Assembly (NCBI GenBank): GCA_964351025.1
Contig: CAYGLV010000005.1
Location: forward strand, 1 to 64,000
Source of the DNA: CAYGLV01 sp964351025
GTDB taxonomy: Bacteria > Actinomycetota > Thermoleophilia > Gaiellales > Gaiellaceae
DNA: 64,000 nt
Reading direction: 5' to 3'
The stretch's first letter is position 1. Every line of letters starts with the position of its first letter. Positions 50,854 through 59,513 of the stretch are shown here, piece after piece. The position numbers and the translations under genes were made by a program. A model generated the notes under the pieces. That model was not told the DNA's origin, searched no databases, and saw nothing but the letters and a program-made list of their open reading frames with translations.

Positions 50854-51971
50854 GAGACGAGCCCCCAGAGGTGGTGGAAGGTCCTGCCGACATACCACTC
50901 GGCCCGCTCGCGCCCGCCGGGCCTCTCGACCGAGCGGGCCGCAAACAGCGGAGTGCTGGCGACGAGCTTTCCCTCAGCGTAGATGCGAACCTCGCCCAGC
51001 CGCTGCCCCCTCCGCACAGGCAGCGCGACTTCGACCGGGGCGACGACGCGTTCGACGAGCGGCCGCGAGACGTGAACGACGCGCAGGAGCCGTCGCCTCG
51101 CGACGAGCGGCACGTCCGGGCGGCCGTAGGACGTCGCGACGGTCGCGTACACCCGGGCCGGATCGATCGCGGCGACCGTGCGATACCGCGAGAGACCCCA
51201 CCGGAGCAGCGAGGAGAGGCCGGAGTTGCGCCCCTCGCGACTCGCGCCGCCCAGAACCGTCGCGTAGATCGTGACGCCGGCCGCGCGGGCTGCCGCGACC
51301 TCCGACCAGCCGGCGCCGTCAGTGTGGCCCGTCTTGACGCCGAGCAGGGTCGGGAAGGTCGCGAGCAGGTCGTTCCAGGTGTGCAGCGTGCGGCCGCCTG
51401 CGATCGACGCCGACCGCTGCCGCACCGTTGCCCGGATGAAAGGGTTGCGCATCGCGGTGCGCGCGAGCAGCGTGACGTCGCGGGCGCTCGACACGTGCCC
51501 CGGCGCGTCGAGCCCATCCGGGTTGGCGAAGCGCGTATCGGAGAGCCCGAGCTCGCGCGCCTTCGCGTTCATGAGCCCGACGAAGCGCGGTACCGACCCG
51601 CCCCCGGCGTGTGCCGCCAGCGCATAGGCGGCATCGTTGGCACTCTGGATGAGCGCCGCCCTGGCGAGGTCGGCGACCGTGATCCGCTCTCCGGGTTGCA
51701 GGAAGATCGAGGACTCGCCGACGGAGGCCGCCTTCTTCGTGACCGTGACGACATCGTCGAGGCGGACCAGCTCGAGCGCCACGAGCACGGTCATCAGCTT
51801 TGTGATGCTTGCAGGCGGCCTCCGCTCACGGGCGTTGCGGGACGCGAGCACCTCGCCGGTGGCGGCGTTCTGGACGAGATAGGCGACGGCCTGCACCCGA
51901 GGTGGTGCTGCGGGCGTCCCTGCCGCAAGGACGAGAGCGGCGGCGGTGAGGACGAGGGTGACCCTGCGCAC
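50850..51971 (-). CDS. D-alanyl-D-alanine carboxypeptidase (S11 family, DacA-type)
   Basis: A 373-residue exported penicillin-binding protein. Signal peptide VTLVLTAAALVLAAGTPAA, active-site S-x-x-K as SITK, S-x-N as SAN in IQSANDAAYALA, and KTG in GVKTGHTDGAG. It trims stem pentapeptides of peptidoglycan. The C-terminal domain (VVAPVEVALPVRRGQRLG) matches PBP5_C. Within a co-directional run after the LysM gene (15-base gap). Confidence 0.9.
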   Translation of the reverse strand: MRRVTLVLTAAALVLAAGTPAAPPRVQAVAYLVQNAATGEVLASRNARERRPPASITKLMTVLVALELVRLDDVVTVTKKAASVGESSIFLQPGERITVADLARAALIQSANDAAYALAAHAGGGSVPRFVGLMNAKARELGLSDTRFANPDGLDAPGHVSSARDVTLLARTAMRNPFIRATVRQRSASIAGGRTLHTWNDLLATFPTLLGVKTGHTDGAGWSEVAAARAAGVTIYATVLGGASREGRNSGLSSLLRWGLSRYRTVAAIDPARVYATVATSYGRPDVPLVARRRLLRVVHVSRPLVERVVAPVEVALPVRRGQRLGEVRIYAEGKLVASTPLFAARSVERPGGRERAEWYVGRTFHHLWGLVS

Positions 51972-51986
51972 GATGCGCGCCGAAAT

Positions 51987-52355
51987 CTACTTCACGCGGA
52001 TGCGCTGGCCGATGCTGAGGGCGATCGGGTCGGCGTCGGGGTTGAGGATGAGGAGCTGTTCGACGGTCGTGCCGTACCGGGCGGCGACGGCCGCGAACGT
52101 GTCCCCGGCCTGGATCTCGTAGAACTCGACTCCCGTCTCGCTCGTCGTGCCCGGGCTCGTGGTCACCCGGGGAATCGTCGGCACCGGCGGAAGCTCCTCG
52201 ACGGTCTGCGTCGCGACGGTCGGGGCGGAGGGCGGGACACCGGCCTCGTTGGTGTTCAGCCCGGCCCGGACGAGCACGACGGCGATCGAGACCGCGAGCA
52301 GGAACGCCGCCGGCGCGGCGATCCGGGCGAGCGCCTCCCTGGTGCTCCGATCCAT
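51987..52355 (-). CDS. membrane-anchored LysM domain protein
   Basis: A 122-residue protein with one N-terminal helix (AAPAAFLLAVSIAVVLVRAGL), a Pro/Thr/Val-rich linker (residues 40-75) and one C-terminal LysM domain (YEIQAGDTFAAVAARYGTTVEQLLILNP...LSIGQRIRV), which binds peptidoglycan GlcNAc. ATG at 52355 overlaps the pyrF stop by one base; a GTG 21 bases upstream is the alternative. It is followed by the D-Ala-D-Ala carboxypeptidase gene, suggesting cell-wall work. Confidence 0.8.
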   Translation of the reverse strand: MDRSTREALARIAAPAAFLLAVSIAVVLVRAGLNTNEAGVPPSAPTVATQTVEELPPVPTIPRVTTSPGTTSETGVEFYEIQAGDTFAAVAARYGTTVEQLLILNPDADPIALSIGQRIRVK

Positions 52356-53284
52356 CACCAGCCGGACGCGGTCCACACGTCGGCGGCGAGCCGTGCCGCT
52401 TCGGCGCCCGCCGCCGCGCGCCAGTCCATGTCCGAGCCGCGGTGGGCGTAGATGATCGAACGCGAGGCGGTGACCAGCGCGCTTGCCGGCCCGCTGGTGA
52501 ACGCACGCGCGGCGTCCGCGGCCGATGCCCCCTGTGCGCCGACCCCGGGCAGGAGCAGGATCGCCTGCGGCATGAGACGGCGCGCCTCCCCGACCGCGCG
52601 CGGATACGTCGCCCCGACGACTGCGCCCACACTCGAGAGGCCGCGCTCACCGATGAGGTCGGCGCCCCACTCGGCGACGAGCTCGGCGACGTGCTGCCAG
52701 AGCGTCCGGCCGTCGGAGAGGGAGACGTCCTGCACGTCGGCGGCGCCGGCGTTCGAGGTGCGGACGAGGCAGAAGATGCCCGCTCCGTGGCGGCGGCAAG
52801 CGCCGACGAACGGCTCGAGGGAGTCGCCGCCGAGGAACGGGCTGACGGTCAGCGCGTCGGCGAGCGGCGGGTCGCCGTCGCGAGGCTCGAGGAAAGCTGC
52901 GGAGTACGCCCGGGCGGTCGAGCCGATGTCGCCGCGCTTGCCGTCGGCGATCACGAGCAGGCCCGCGCTGCGGGCGTACGCACAGACGTCTTCGAGCGCG
53001 CGGAAGCCCTCCGCGCCGAGCGCTTCGAAGAATGCGACCTGGGGCTTGACCGCGACGACGTACGGTCCGACGGCGTCCACGATCCCGCGGCAGAAGCGTG
53101 TGTACGCCGCCGCGGCCGGCGCCCTGCCGAGCCCCGCCTCGCCGCGCAGCTCGACCGGAAGGAGATCCAGCGAGGGGTCGAGCCCGACGACGAGCTGACT
53201 CCGCTTGCGCTCGACGGCCTCCGCCAAACGGTCGGCGAAAGCGACGGCGGCAAGACGAACCCCCTGATCGAGATCCTGAGCCAT
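52355..53284 (-). CDS. pyrF: orotidine-5'-phosphate decarboxylase (type 2)
   Basis: A 309-residue PyrF forming UMP from OMP. The catalytic block is VIADGKRGDIGST (D-x-K-x-x-D); the start LVVGLDPSLDLLP and C-terminal LLPGVGAQGA are typical of the longer type 2 group found in Actinomycetota. Starts 18 bases after the DnaQ/GIY-YIG gene, so it is probably in the same, LexA-box-headed, transcript. Confidence 0.93.
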   Translation of the reverse strand: MAQDLDQGVRLAAVAFADRLAEAVERKRSQLVVGLDPSLDLLPVELRGEAGLGRAPAAAAYTRFCRGIVDAVGPYVVAVKPQVAFFEALGAEGFRALEDVCAYARSAGLLVIADGKRGDIGSTARAYSAAFLEPRDGDPPLADALTVSPFLGGDSLEPFVGACRRHGAGIFCLVRTSNAGAADVQDVSLSDGRTLWQHVAELVAEWGADLIGERGLSSVGAVVGATYPRAVGEARRLMPQAILLLPGVGAQGASAADAARAFTSGPASALVTASRSIIYAHRGSDMDWRAAAGAEAARLAADVWTASGW

Positions 53285-53302
53285 CGTTTGAAAGGTACTG
53301 CG

Positions 53303-54940
53303 TCAGGCGGCGAGGATGGCGCCCGCATCGAGCCCGACGACCCGCAGCTCGGGCGGCGGCCGGCGCAGGAACGAGCCGACGACGAGGAGCTCATCGGCGT
53401 CCTCGGGGGCAACCGACGGCCCGGCCCGCCGCGCGAGAGCCAGCCCCGCTTCGATCTCGACGCGGCCGGCCGGCCCGGAGGCGAGCGTCCGTGCCGCCGC
53501 GACGCGGCCCCCTGTGACGAAGAGCGCGCGCACGAATCCCGGCTCGGCCGCCGGAACGACGACGCACACCTCGACCGCGCGTAGGCGCTCGAGCTCCGCG
53601 AGCCCACCCACGACCTCTTCGAGAGCGGCGACGCGGTCGCGCAACCGGGCGGCATCCTCGAAGCGCAGATCGGCGGCGAGCCGCCGCAGGCGAGCCCGCA
53701 GCGGCGGCAGAGCGGCGGCGAGATCGTCTCCCGCATGACCGTCGAGTGCGCGCGCGGCCAGCCCCGCGAGCCGGCGGCTCCGGATCGGCCCGAGCGGCCC
53801 CGTCGTCGACCCGACGACGTAGCGCTCGCCCCGACGGCGCAGATAGACGTAGCGGTCAGGCCGCGCCGAGCGGGCATTCGCCGGCGGGCGCAGCGCCCGC
53901 AGCAGGCGCAGCTCCTCGAGCGCGGCCTCCAACTCGGAGCCGAGCACGCGCCACTCGATCCGTTCGAGCGCGCCGAGTGCGGCTTCGACAGCGGGGCGCT
54001 GCCGCCCGCCCGCGAAGTACGAGCGCAGCCGCGCCCGCAGGTCACGGGCGCGGCCGACATAGAGCACCTGGTCGTTGCGGTCGCGGAAGAGATAGACGCC
54101 GGGACGAGCCGGAGCGCCCGCCGCGAGCGGCCGCTTGCCGGCAAGCCGGCGCGCCTGCGGTGCGGAGAGCTCGACGAGGTCCGCCACCGTCACAGCTCCA
54201 CGCTCCTGCGCGAGCCCGAGCAGCGCAAGCAGGATCTCCGCCGTCGCCTCCGCGTCGGGGAGCGCGCGATGGCACGGATCGGCTGCGGTGCCGAAGAAGT
54301 GCGCGAGCGCTCCGAGGCTCACGCGCGTGCCGCGGCCCGCGAGCAGCCGGCGCGCCAGCCGCATCGTGTCCACCACGGGCGCCGCGATCCGGCGGCCGGT
54401 CAGCTTCTCCACTTCGCGGTCGAGGAAGGAGATGTCGAAGCGTGCGTTGTGCGCCACGAGCACCGCGTCGCCGGTAAAGGAGAGGAAACGTCCCACCGCC
54501 TGTTCGGCTCGCGGCGCCCTCAGCACGGCGGCGCTCGAGATCCCGGTCAGGGCTGCGATCGCCGGAGGCAGAGGCCCGCCGGGATTGACAAGCGTCTCGA
54601 AGCGCTCCTCGAGCGCCAGCCTCGACACGCGCACCGCGCCGATCTCGACGATCCGATCGGCGCCCGCTCGCAAGCCGGTCGTCTCGAGGTCGAAGACGAC
54701 GTAGGACGCGGACTCCAAACGGAGCTCCTCGCCCTGCGAGCCGGCAAGGCCGACGGCTCCGCCACGCCAGGCGAGCCGCGCGTCGCCCGAGACGATGCCC
54801 CCGAGCAACTCCCTCGCGAGCCCCGCAGGAACGTGGCGGAGCGCGAAGAGTGCCTTCGCGGCAGCCTCGGCGGCGATGGGCCCCCGGCTCTCGGCGACGA
54901 GCTCGACGAGGCGATCGGCGGCGTCGAAGGCAAGCTGCAC
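53303..54940 (-). CDS. DnaQ-like exonuclease fused to GIY-YIG (UvrC/Cho-type) nuclease
   Basis: A 545-residue fusion. An N-terminal segment of about 80 residues, then a DnaQ-type DEDDh exonuclease (VVFDLETTGL near 82, AHNARFDISFL, HRALPDAEATAEILL) and a GIY-YIG nuclease (PGVYLFRDRNDQVLYVGRARDLRARLRSYF near 295, given here as that region), followed by a UvrB-interaction-like UVR stretch (ADLRFEDAARLRDRVAALEE). Such fusions are widespread in Actinomycetota and thought to act in DNA repair. A LexA-type box sits in its promoter. GTG at 54940 follows TACGAT at seven bases. Confidence 0.88.
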   Translation of the reverse strand: MQLAFDAADRLVELVAESRGPIAAEAAAKALFALRHVPAGLARELLGGIVSGDARLAWRGGAVGLAGSQGEELRLESASYVVFDLETTGLRAGADRIVEIGAVRVSRLALEERFETLVNPGGPLPPAIAALTGISSAAVLRAPRAEQAVGRFLSFTGDAVLVAHNARFDISFLDREVEKLTGRRIAAPVVDTMRLARRLLAGRGTRVSLGALAHFFGTAADPCHRALPDAEATAEILLALLGLAQERGAVTVADLVELSAPQARRLAGKRPLAAGAPARPGVYLFRDRNDQVLYVGRARDLRARLRSYFAGGRQRPAVEAALGALERIEWRVLGSELEAALEELRLLRALRPPANARSARPDRYVYLRRRGERYVVGSTTGPLGPIRSRRLAGLAARALDGHAGDDLAAALPPLRARLRRLAADLRFEDAARLRDRVAALEEVVGGLAELERLRAVEVCVVVPAAEPGFVRALFVTGGRVAAARTLASGPAGRVEIEAGLALARRAGPSVAPEDADELLVVGSFLRRPPPELRVVGLDAGAILAA

Positions 54941-54947
54941 GGTTCGG

Positions 54948-54982
54948 ATCGTACGCGAACACCTGTTCGCCTACAACTCCGG
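54948..54982 (-). promoter_or_regulatory. SOS-type promoter with LexA box in the spacer
   Basis: On the minus strand: TTGTAG as -35, a 17-base spacer, TACGAT as -10 (54953-54948), then seven bases to the GTG of the DnaQ/GIY-YIG gene. The spacer contains CGAACACCTGTTCG-type dyad (54956-54969), a perfect CGAAC-N4-GTTCG match to the Gram-positive LexA consensus. Placement between -35 and -10 would allow direct repression. Confidence 0.72.
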
Positions 54983-55022
54983 TCGAGCCCCTCGCCCTTC
55001 TGTCGCCCGGCTCCGACCACAA

Positions 55023-55050
55023 GTGAGGGCCGCCTCTCGGCGGCCCTCAC
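55023..55050 (-). terminator. terminator hairpin after hup
   Basis: Perfect 12-base inverted repeat GTGAGGGCCGCC / GGCGGCCCTCAC with loop TCTC, 29 bases after the hup stop on the minus strand. No T-run. It separates hup from the SOS-type promoter of the next unit. Confidence 0.7.
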
Positions 55051-55078
55051 CAGTCCTCGGAGGAGGGACGCGCGGACG

Positions 55079-55357
55079 CTATTCCCTGACGGCCGCCTTG
55101 AGCTGGCTGCCGGCGCTGAACTTCGGCACGCGGGCGGCCGCGATGTACACCTTCTGGCTCGGGTTGCGCGGGTTGACTCCCTGGCGCGCAGCGCGCTGGG
55201 CGGTCGTGAACTTCCCGAACCCCGTGAACGCCACCGTGTCGCCGCTCTTGAGCGCCTTGGTGACGACCTCGAGAAACGCATCCACAGCGGCGGCCGAGTC
55301 GCGGCCCGAAAGGCCCGACTTGTCGCTTACGGCCTTGACGAACTCCTGCTTGGTCAC
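55079..55357 (-). CDS. hup: HU family DNA-binding protein
   Basis: A 92-residue HU: N-terminal helices TKQEFVKAVSDKSGLSGRDSAAAV, then GDTVAFTGFGKFTTAQRAAR, the arm motif GVNPRNPSQKV and a short C-terminus; no long basic tail as in mycobacterial HupB. It bends and compacts DNA. A strong AGGAGGAGAG Shine-Dalgarno precedes the GTG. Confidence 0.95.
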   Translation of the reverse strand: MTKQEFVKAVSDKSGLSGRDSAAAVDAFLEVVTKALKSGDTVAFTGFGKFTTAQRAARQGVNPRNPSQKVYIAAARVPKFSAGSQLKAAVRE

Positions 55358-55422
55358 TGCCTCTCCTCCTGTCGAATAACGGAAATCCTGGTGGGGGACC
55401 CTAACAGTCTGGCCCTTTCGGC

Positions 55423-55980
55423 TCAACCATGCGGTTGTGCTGCACTTTTGTGACCTGCGAGCAGCTCGGTCGCCCTGAACAGCGGGCGGAGTCGCACGCC
55501 GATGCGCGCGAGCGCGTCGGCGCCGCCCTCCTCCCGGTCGACCACACAGACTGCGTTGCGAACGTGGACGCCGGCCGCGCGCAGGGCCTCGACGGCATCT
55601 GCGAGCGCGCCGCCCGAGGTGACGACGTCCTCCACCAGGCACACGAGCTCGCCCGGCTCGAACGGCCCCTCAATGCGGTTCGCGGTTCCGTACTCTTTCG
55701 TCTCACCGCGGATGATGATGAAGGGCCGCCCGGACGCCATGGAGGCCGACGCGGCCAGCGCCACCGCTCCGAGAGCCGGCCCGGCCAGCCGCACAGCCTC
55801 CGGCTCGTACTCGGCGACGGCCGCCGCGATCCGCTCCCCGAGGGGGCGCAACAGCTCGGGCTGGGTCTCGAAGCGGTACTTGTCGAGGTACCAGCTCGAA
55901 CGCCGGCCGGAACGAAGGACGAAGTCACCTTCGAGCAGTGCGTGCTCCCTGATCAGTCCGCCGAGCTCGGAGTCGTTCAT
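55423..55980 (-). CDS. pyrE: orotate phosphoribosyltransferase
   Basis: A 185-residue PyrE forming OMP from orotate and PRPP. The PRPP-binding motif is LVCLVEDVVTSGGALADAV, the FxLxSGRRSSWYLDKY block and IIIRGETKEYGTA are family features. ATG overlaps the stop of the preceding small membrane protein gene (ATGA). With pyrF at 52355 this gives the last two UMP steps within 3 kb but in separate transcription units. Confidence 0.93.
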   Translation of the reverse strand: MNDSELGGLIREHALLEGDFVLRSGRRSSWYLDKYRFETQPELLRPLGERIAAAVAEYEPEAVRLAGPALGAVALAASASMASGRPFIIIRGETKEYGTANRIEGPFEPGELVCLVEDVVTSGGALADAVEALRAAGVHVRNAVCVVDREEGGADALARIGVRLRPLFRATELLAGHKSAAQPHG

Positions 55981-56177
55981 CCGCGCAAGCCGACCAGAGG
56001 CCGCGCGAGCGCGAGCAGCCGGTCGGCGTCGGGCGAGCCCGCGCTGAGAGTGACCGTGGAGCCGTCCTCGTAGGCCAGCGTCACGCGCTCGCCTGTCTCG
56101 CCCCGGCGGCGACGGGCCCAGAGCGCGAGCGCCGGGCCCGCGAGGGCCACGAGCACGACGAGCCTACGACGCCACAT
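55977..56177 (-). CDS. small single-pass membrane protein
   Basis: A 66-residue protein with one N-terminal helix (LVVLVALAGPALALWA), a basic stop-transfer (RRRR) and a short cytosolic domain of about 40 residues (VTLAYEDGSTVTLSAGSPDADRLL). It overlaps the roadblock gene (14 bases) and pyrE (four bases), which supports it being real. Function unknown; could anchor the neighbouring roadblock protein. Confidence 0.6.
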   Translation of the reverse strand: MWRRRLVVLVALAGPALALWARRRRGETGERVTLAYEDGSTVTLSAGSPDADRLLALARPLVGLRG

Positions 56178-56556
56178 CGTCTGCCTTCTTGCGACGGCGC
56201 TTCGGCTTCGCCACGGGCGCCGCCACAGCGCGCAGGCACGTGCGCAGGTCGTATACCACGAGACCGGCGGTCGGCTCGGGAGCCGTGATCGCGACGATCG
56301 CAAGCGGGCCCTCCGAGACGACGAAGACGCTCCCCGCGCCGAGGGCCGCCTCGACCCGCACGGCGGCGGGCGCACCGTCGCGGCGCGCGCTCGCGGCGGC
56401 CTCGAGCAGTCGGCGTGCCCCGTCGACGAGAGCTGCTCCGCGGGCGTCGTCCGCCGGCGTCGAGGCGAGCGGCACGCCGCTTTCGTCGAAGACGGCCGCC
56501 AGTTCGATCTGCGACGAGACCGCGGTCAGATCGGCGAGAGCGGCGGCGGGGTCCAT
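56164..56556 (-). CDS. roadblock/LC7 (MglB-like) domain protein
   Basis: A 130-residue roadblock-fold protein (residues 1-110: LTAVSSQIELAAVFDESGVPLAST, SVFVVSEGPLAIVAIT) ending in a basic tail (KPKRRRKKADD). Such domains regulate Ras-like GTPases such as MglA, but no GTPase gene lies nearby. First gene of a set with the small membrane protein and pyrE. TAGCTT lies about eight bases before the ATG. Confidence 0.7.
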   Translation of the reverse strand: MDPAAALADLTAVSSQIELAAVFDESGVPLASTPADDARGAALVDGARRLLEAAASARRDGAPAAVRVEAALGAGSVFVVSEGPLAIVAITAPEPTAGLVVYDLRTCLRAVAAPVAKPKRRRKKADDVAS

Positions 56557-56592
56557 CGCCCTGGAAGCTAACAAAGGCCCATACTTCGCGTC

Positions 56593-57411
56593 GTGCCCGC
56601 TCTCTTCTCGCAGCCGTTTGCGAAGTTCTTTTCCGATCGCGGCACGCACCTGGCGGCGATGATCGCGTACTTCGCACTGCTCTCGTTCCTGCCCCTGACC
56701 TTCCTCGCTCTCGCTCTGCTCGGCCTTGCCGGCCGGGTCGACGAGTCGAGCGCGCTCGTCACCGAGCTGCAGAAGGCCTTCCCGCCGATCTCGGTCGGCC
56801 AGATCGTCACAGCCGTGAATGCCGTGCAGGACAACGCGCGTACGCTCGGGATCATCGGCGGCGTGATGCTGCTCTGGAGCTCGCTGTCCTTCTTCAGCGT
56901 GCTCGAGTCGGCGTTCAACGTCATCTACGGCCGTCCGAATCGCCCGTTCCTGCGTGGCAAGGCGCTCGCATTCGCCTTCATGGTCGTCTCTCTGGCCGTT
57001 CTGTTCGCGGGGCTGATCGTCGGCACCGTGGGGTTCGGCCTCCTCAAAAGGTATTCCGGCGGCGTTTTCGGCAGCCCGTTCCTGGCCGTGCCGCTCTCGC
57101 TGTTCGTCTCGAGCTGCGCCGCCTTCGCCTTCCTCGTCTCCGCGTACTACCGGCTGACGAACGAGAGGCTCAGCGTGCGCGAGGTGTTGCCGGGCGCCGC
57201 GCTCGCCGCGGTGGCGCTGCAGGCGACGTTTCAGATTCTGCCGCTCTTCGTTCGCGCAGCGAAGGAGATCGTCGCGCTCCAGGCGCTGGGCGCGACGGCG
57301 CTCCTGCTCGTCTGGCTCTACGTGATGTCGAACGTGATCGTCTTCGGCGCCGAGCTCAACTGGTACCTGTCGCGCGGCCGCGCCGAGGACGACGTCGCAG
57401 GGCTCGCGTGA
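56593..57411 (+). CDS. YihY/BrkB family membrane protein
   Basis: A 272-residue protein with about six helices. The family start AAMIAYFALLSFLPLTFLALA, GIIGGVMLLWSSLSFFSVLESAFNVIYG and the C-terminal LLLVWLYVMSNVIVFGAELNW are typical of YihY/RbnBrkB proteins. Once annotated as RNase BN in error; likely a transporter or envelope protein of unknown substrate. GTG follows CATACT (56580-56585) at seven bases. The last 56 bases overlap rdgB on the other strand. Confidence 0.82.
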   Translation: MPALFSQPFAKFFSDRGTHLAAMIAYFALLSFLPLTFLALALLGLAGRVDESSALVTELQKAFPPISVGQIVTAVNAVQDNARTLGIIGGVMLLWSSLSFFSVLESAFNVIYGRPNRPFLRGKALAFAFMVVSLAVLFAGLIVGTVGFGLLKRYSGGVFGSPFLAVPLSLFVSSCAAFAFLVSAYYRLTNERLSVREVLPGAALAAVALQATFQILPLFVRAAKEIVALQALGATALLLVWLYVMSNVIVFGAELNWYLSRGRAEDDVAGLA

Positions 57412-57940
57412 GGGCGTGCGCGGCCTGCGCGCGGTGCGAGTGCGCGGCCTTCCACTCGTTGCCGAGCTCCGCCACCGTCTGCGTCTCGCCGCGCGGGACG
57501 AACACGGGGTCGTAGCCGAAACCCTCGCTGCCGCGAGGCTCGGGCGCGATCGTGCCCGCGAGGGTGCCGCTGCCGCGCAGCTCCTCGCCGCCCGGCGAGA
57601 GCGCGACGAGCTCGCAGACATAGCGGGCGTGACGGTCAGCGCTGTCGGCCAGCTCGACGAGCAGCCGCGCGACGCCGTCTTGGGCCCACCGCGCCGACTC
57701 GAGCCCCGGCGCTCCGCCGAGCGCGGCGACCTCGATACCCGAGTCCTCGCCGAGCACCCACGCCTCCGGATCCCCGCCGCCCCGCCCGTGCTCGGCCTTT
57801 CCGCGGGCGTTCTCGTAGAAGGTCGAGCCCGTCTCGGGCGGGAAGTCATCCGCCCCGAGCAGCTCGATCTCCCACCCGGGCAGCGCGCGCCGCAGCTCCG
57901 CGAGCTTGTGCGGGTTACGGGAGGCCAGGCGCGCTCTCAG
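57356..57940 (-). CDS. rdgB: non-canonical purine NTP pyrophosphatase (RdgB/HAM1)
   Basis: A 194-residue HAM1-like enzyme hydrolysing ITP, dITP and XTP. Visible: LASRNPHKLAEL at the N-terminus, TFYENARGKAEH, the base LGEDSGIEVAALGGAPGLESARWA, and GFGYDPVFVPRGETQTVAEL. No ATG/GTG/TTG fits; CTG at 57940, overlapping the rph stop (CTGA), is the likely start. Third gene of murI-rph-rdgB. Overlaps the convergent BrkB-like gene by 56 bases. Confidence 0.88.
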   Translation of the reverse strand: MRARLASRNPHKLAELRRALPGWEIELLGADDFPPETGSTFYENARGKAEHGRGGGDPEAWVLGEDSGIEVAALGGAPGLESARWAQDGVARLLVELADSADRHARYVCELVALSPGGEELRGSGTLAGTIAPEPRGSEGFGYDPVFVPRGETQTVAELGNEWKAAHSHRAQAAHALTRALRRRPRRGRATGTS

Positions 57941-58650
57941 GTGCGGGGCGCCTCCGCCGCTGCACGCTGAGCCGCTGTCAGCGTCTCGACACCGCCGGCG
58001 GCGAGGTCGAGCAGCTCGTCGAGCAGCTCCCGGGAGAACGGCTCCAGCTCGGCCGTCGCCTGCACTTCGACGAGCCGGCCGTCGCCGGTCAGGACGACGT
58101 TCATGTCCACCTCGGCCGTCGAGTCCTCGGCGTAATCGAGGTCGAGCAACGGCACGCCGCCGACGATCCCGACCGAGACGGCGGCGACCGACCCGGGCAG
58201 GGCCTTCGACAGGCCGAACCGGTCGAGCGCCCTCGCAGCTGCGACCCACGCGCCGGTGATCGCGGCGCAGCGGGTGCCGCCGTCGGCCTGGAGGACGTCG
58301 CAGTCGAGCCAGAGCGTCCGCTCGCCGAGCGCCTCGAAGTCGCAGACCGCGCGCATGGCGCGCCCGATCAGCCGCTGGATCTCGACCGTTCGCCCCTTCT
58401 GCTTCCCGGCCGAGGCCTCACGCTGTGTTCGCGCGCCGGTCGAGGCGGGCAGCAGCGAGTACTCCGCCGTCATCCAGCCCTTCCCGCGGCCCGACATCCA
58501 GCGCGGGACCCGCTCCTCCACGGTCGCCGTGCAGAGCACGCGCGTCCTCCCCTGAACGATCAGCGCGCAGCCGTGCGGCTGCTCGAGGTAGTCGTGCTCG
58601 ATCGCGAGCGCCCGCAGCTGGTCGGCGCGACGGCCGTTCTCGCGAGTCAT
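57937..58650 (-). CDS. rph: ribonuclease PH
   Basis: A 237-residue RNase PH, a phosphorolytic 3'-5' exoribonuclease trimming tRNA. RVLCTATVEERVPRW, SGRGKGWMTAEYSLLP, the phosphate-binding Arg block GRTVEIQRLIGRAMR and WLDCDVLQADGGTR...ITGAWVA are intact. Overlaps murI by four bases (ATGA). Confidence 0.96.
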   Translation of the reverse strand: MTRENGRRADQLRALAIEHDYLEQPHGCALIVQGRTRVLCTATVEERVPRWMSGRGKGWMTAEYSLLPASTGARTQREASAGKQKGRTVEIQRLIGRAMRAVCDFEALGERTLWLDCDVLQADGGTRCAAITGAWVAAARALDRFGLSKALPGSVAAVSVGIVGGVPLLDLDYAEDSTAEVDMNVVLTGDGRLVEVQATAELEPFSRELLDELLDLAAGGVETLTAAQRAAAEAPRT

Positions 58651-59468
58651 GCCGCCGCCGCCTCGAGCGCAGCGAGCGCCACAACCTCGACCTCGCCGAT
58701 CGGAAGCTGGAGGAAGCGCTGCCCCATCGCCCGGAAGGCCTCGGGGTCGCCCGTCGTCAGGAAGCGGTAGCCGCCCTCCCGGCCGCCGAGCCGCTCGATG
58801 CGCTTGCGGGCGAGCGTCTCCGCCACCTCGCGTGCCGTCTCCTCGGCCGAGAAGACGAGCGTCACGTCGCGTCCGAAGACGCGCTGGAAGATCGGGCGGA
58901 TCAGGGGGTAGTGCGTGCAGCCGAGGATGACCGTGTCCACGCCGGCCTCCTTCAGGGGCGCTGCGTACTCGCGCACGGCCGCCGTCGTCTCCTCACCGAA
59001 GGGATCGTCGCTCTCGATCAGCGGCACGAGCCGCGGGCAGGCGACCGGCGAGACGCGCACGCCGGCGTCGAGTGCTGCCACGAGCTGCTCGTACCTCCCG
59101 CTCGCGACCGTCGCCTGCGTCGCGAGCAGGCCGACGCACCGATTCCGCGTTGCGAGGACGGCGGCGTGCGCCTCGGGCGCGAGCACTCCGACGATCGGCA
59201 CGATGAGCCGCTGCTGGAGCTCGGGGAGCGCCGCCGCGGTCGCCGAGTTGCACGCGGCGACGATCAGCTTCACCCCCTCTGCCTCGAGCCAGCCGGCGAT
59301 CTCGCGCGCGAAGCGGCGGATCTCGGGCAGCGGCCGCGGCCCGTACGGGAGGCGCGCGCCGTCGCCGAGGTAGACGAAATCCTCGTGCGGGAGCGTGACA
59401 AGGCACTCGTGCAGGACGGTCAGCCCGCCCATTCCCGAGTCGAAGACGCCGATCGGCCGCTCGTCCAT
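58647..59468 (-). CDS. murI: glutamate racemase
   Basis: A 273-residue MurI supplying D-glutamate for peptidoglycan. Catalytic cysteines are in VAACNSATAAAL and ILGCTHYPLI; GVFDSGMGGLTVL and the YLGDGARLPYG block follow the family, though Gly replaces the usual Thr after GD. Leads murI-rph-rdgB. TACAAT (complement of 59476-59481) lies seven bases before the ATG. Confidence 0.95.
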   Translation of the reverse strand: MDERPIGVFDSGMGGLTVLHECLVTLPHEDFVYLGDGARLPYGPRPLPEIRRFAREIAGWLEAEGVKLIVAACNSATAAALPELQQRLIVPIVGVLAPEAHAAVLATRNRCVGLLATQATVASGRYEQLVAALDAGVRVSPVACPRLVPLIESDDPFGEETTAAVREYAAPLKEAGVDTVILGCTHYPLIRPIFQRVFGRDVTLVFSAEETAREVAETLARKRIERLGGREGGYRFLTTGDPEAFRAMGQRFLQLPIGEVEVVALAALEAAAA

Positions 59469-59513
59469 CCGCCGGATTGTAGGAGCAGCACCGGGCCTAT
59501 ACCCTTCGCCGTC

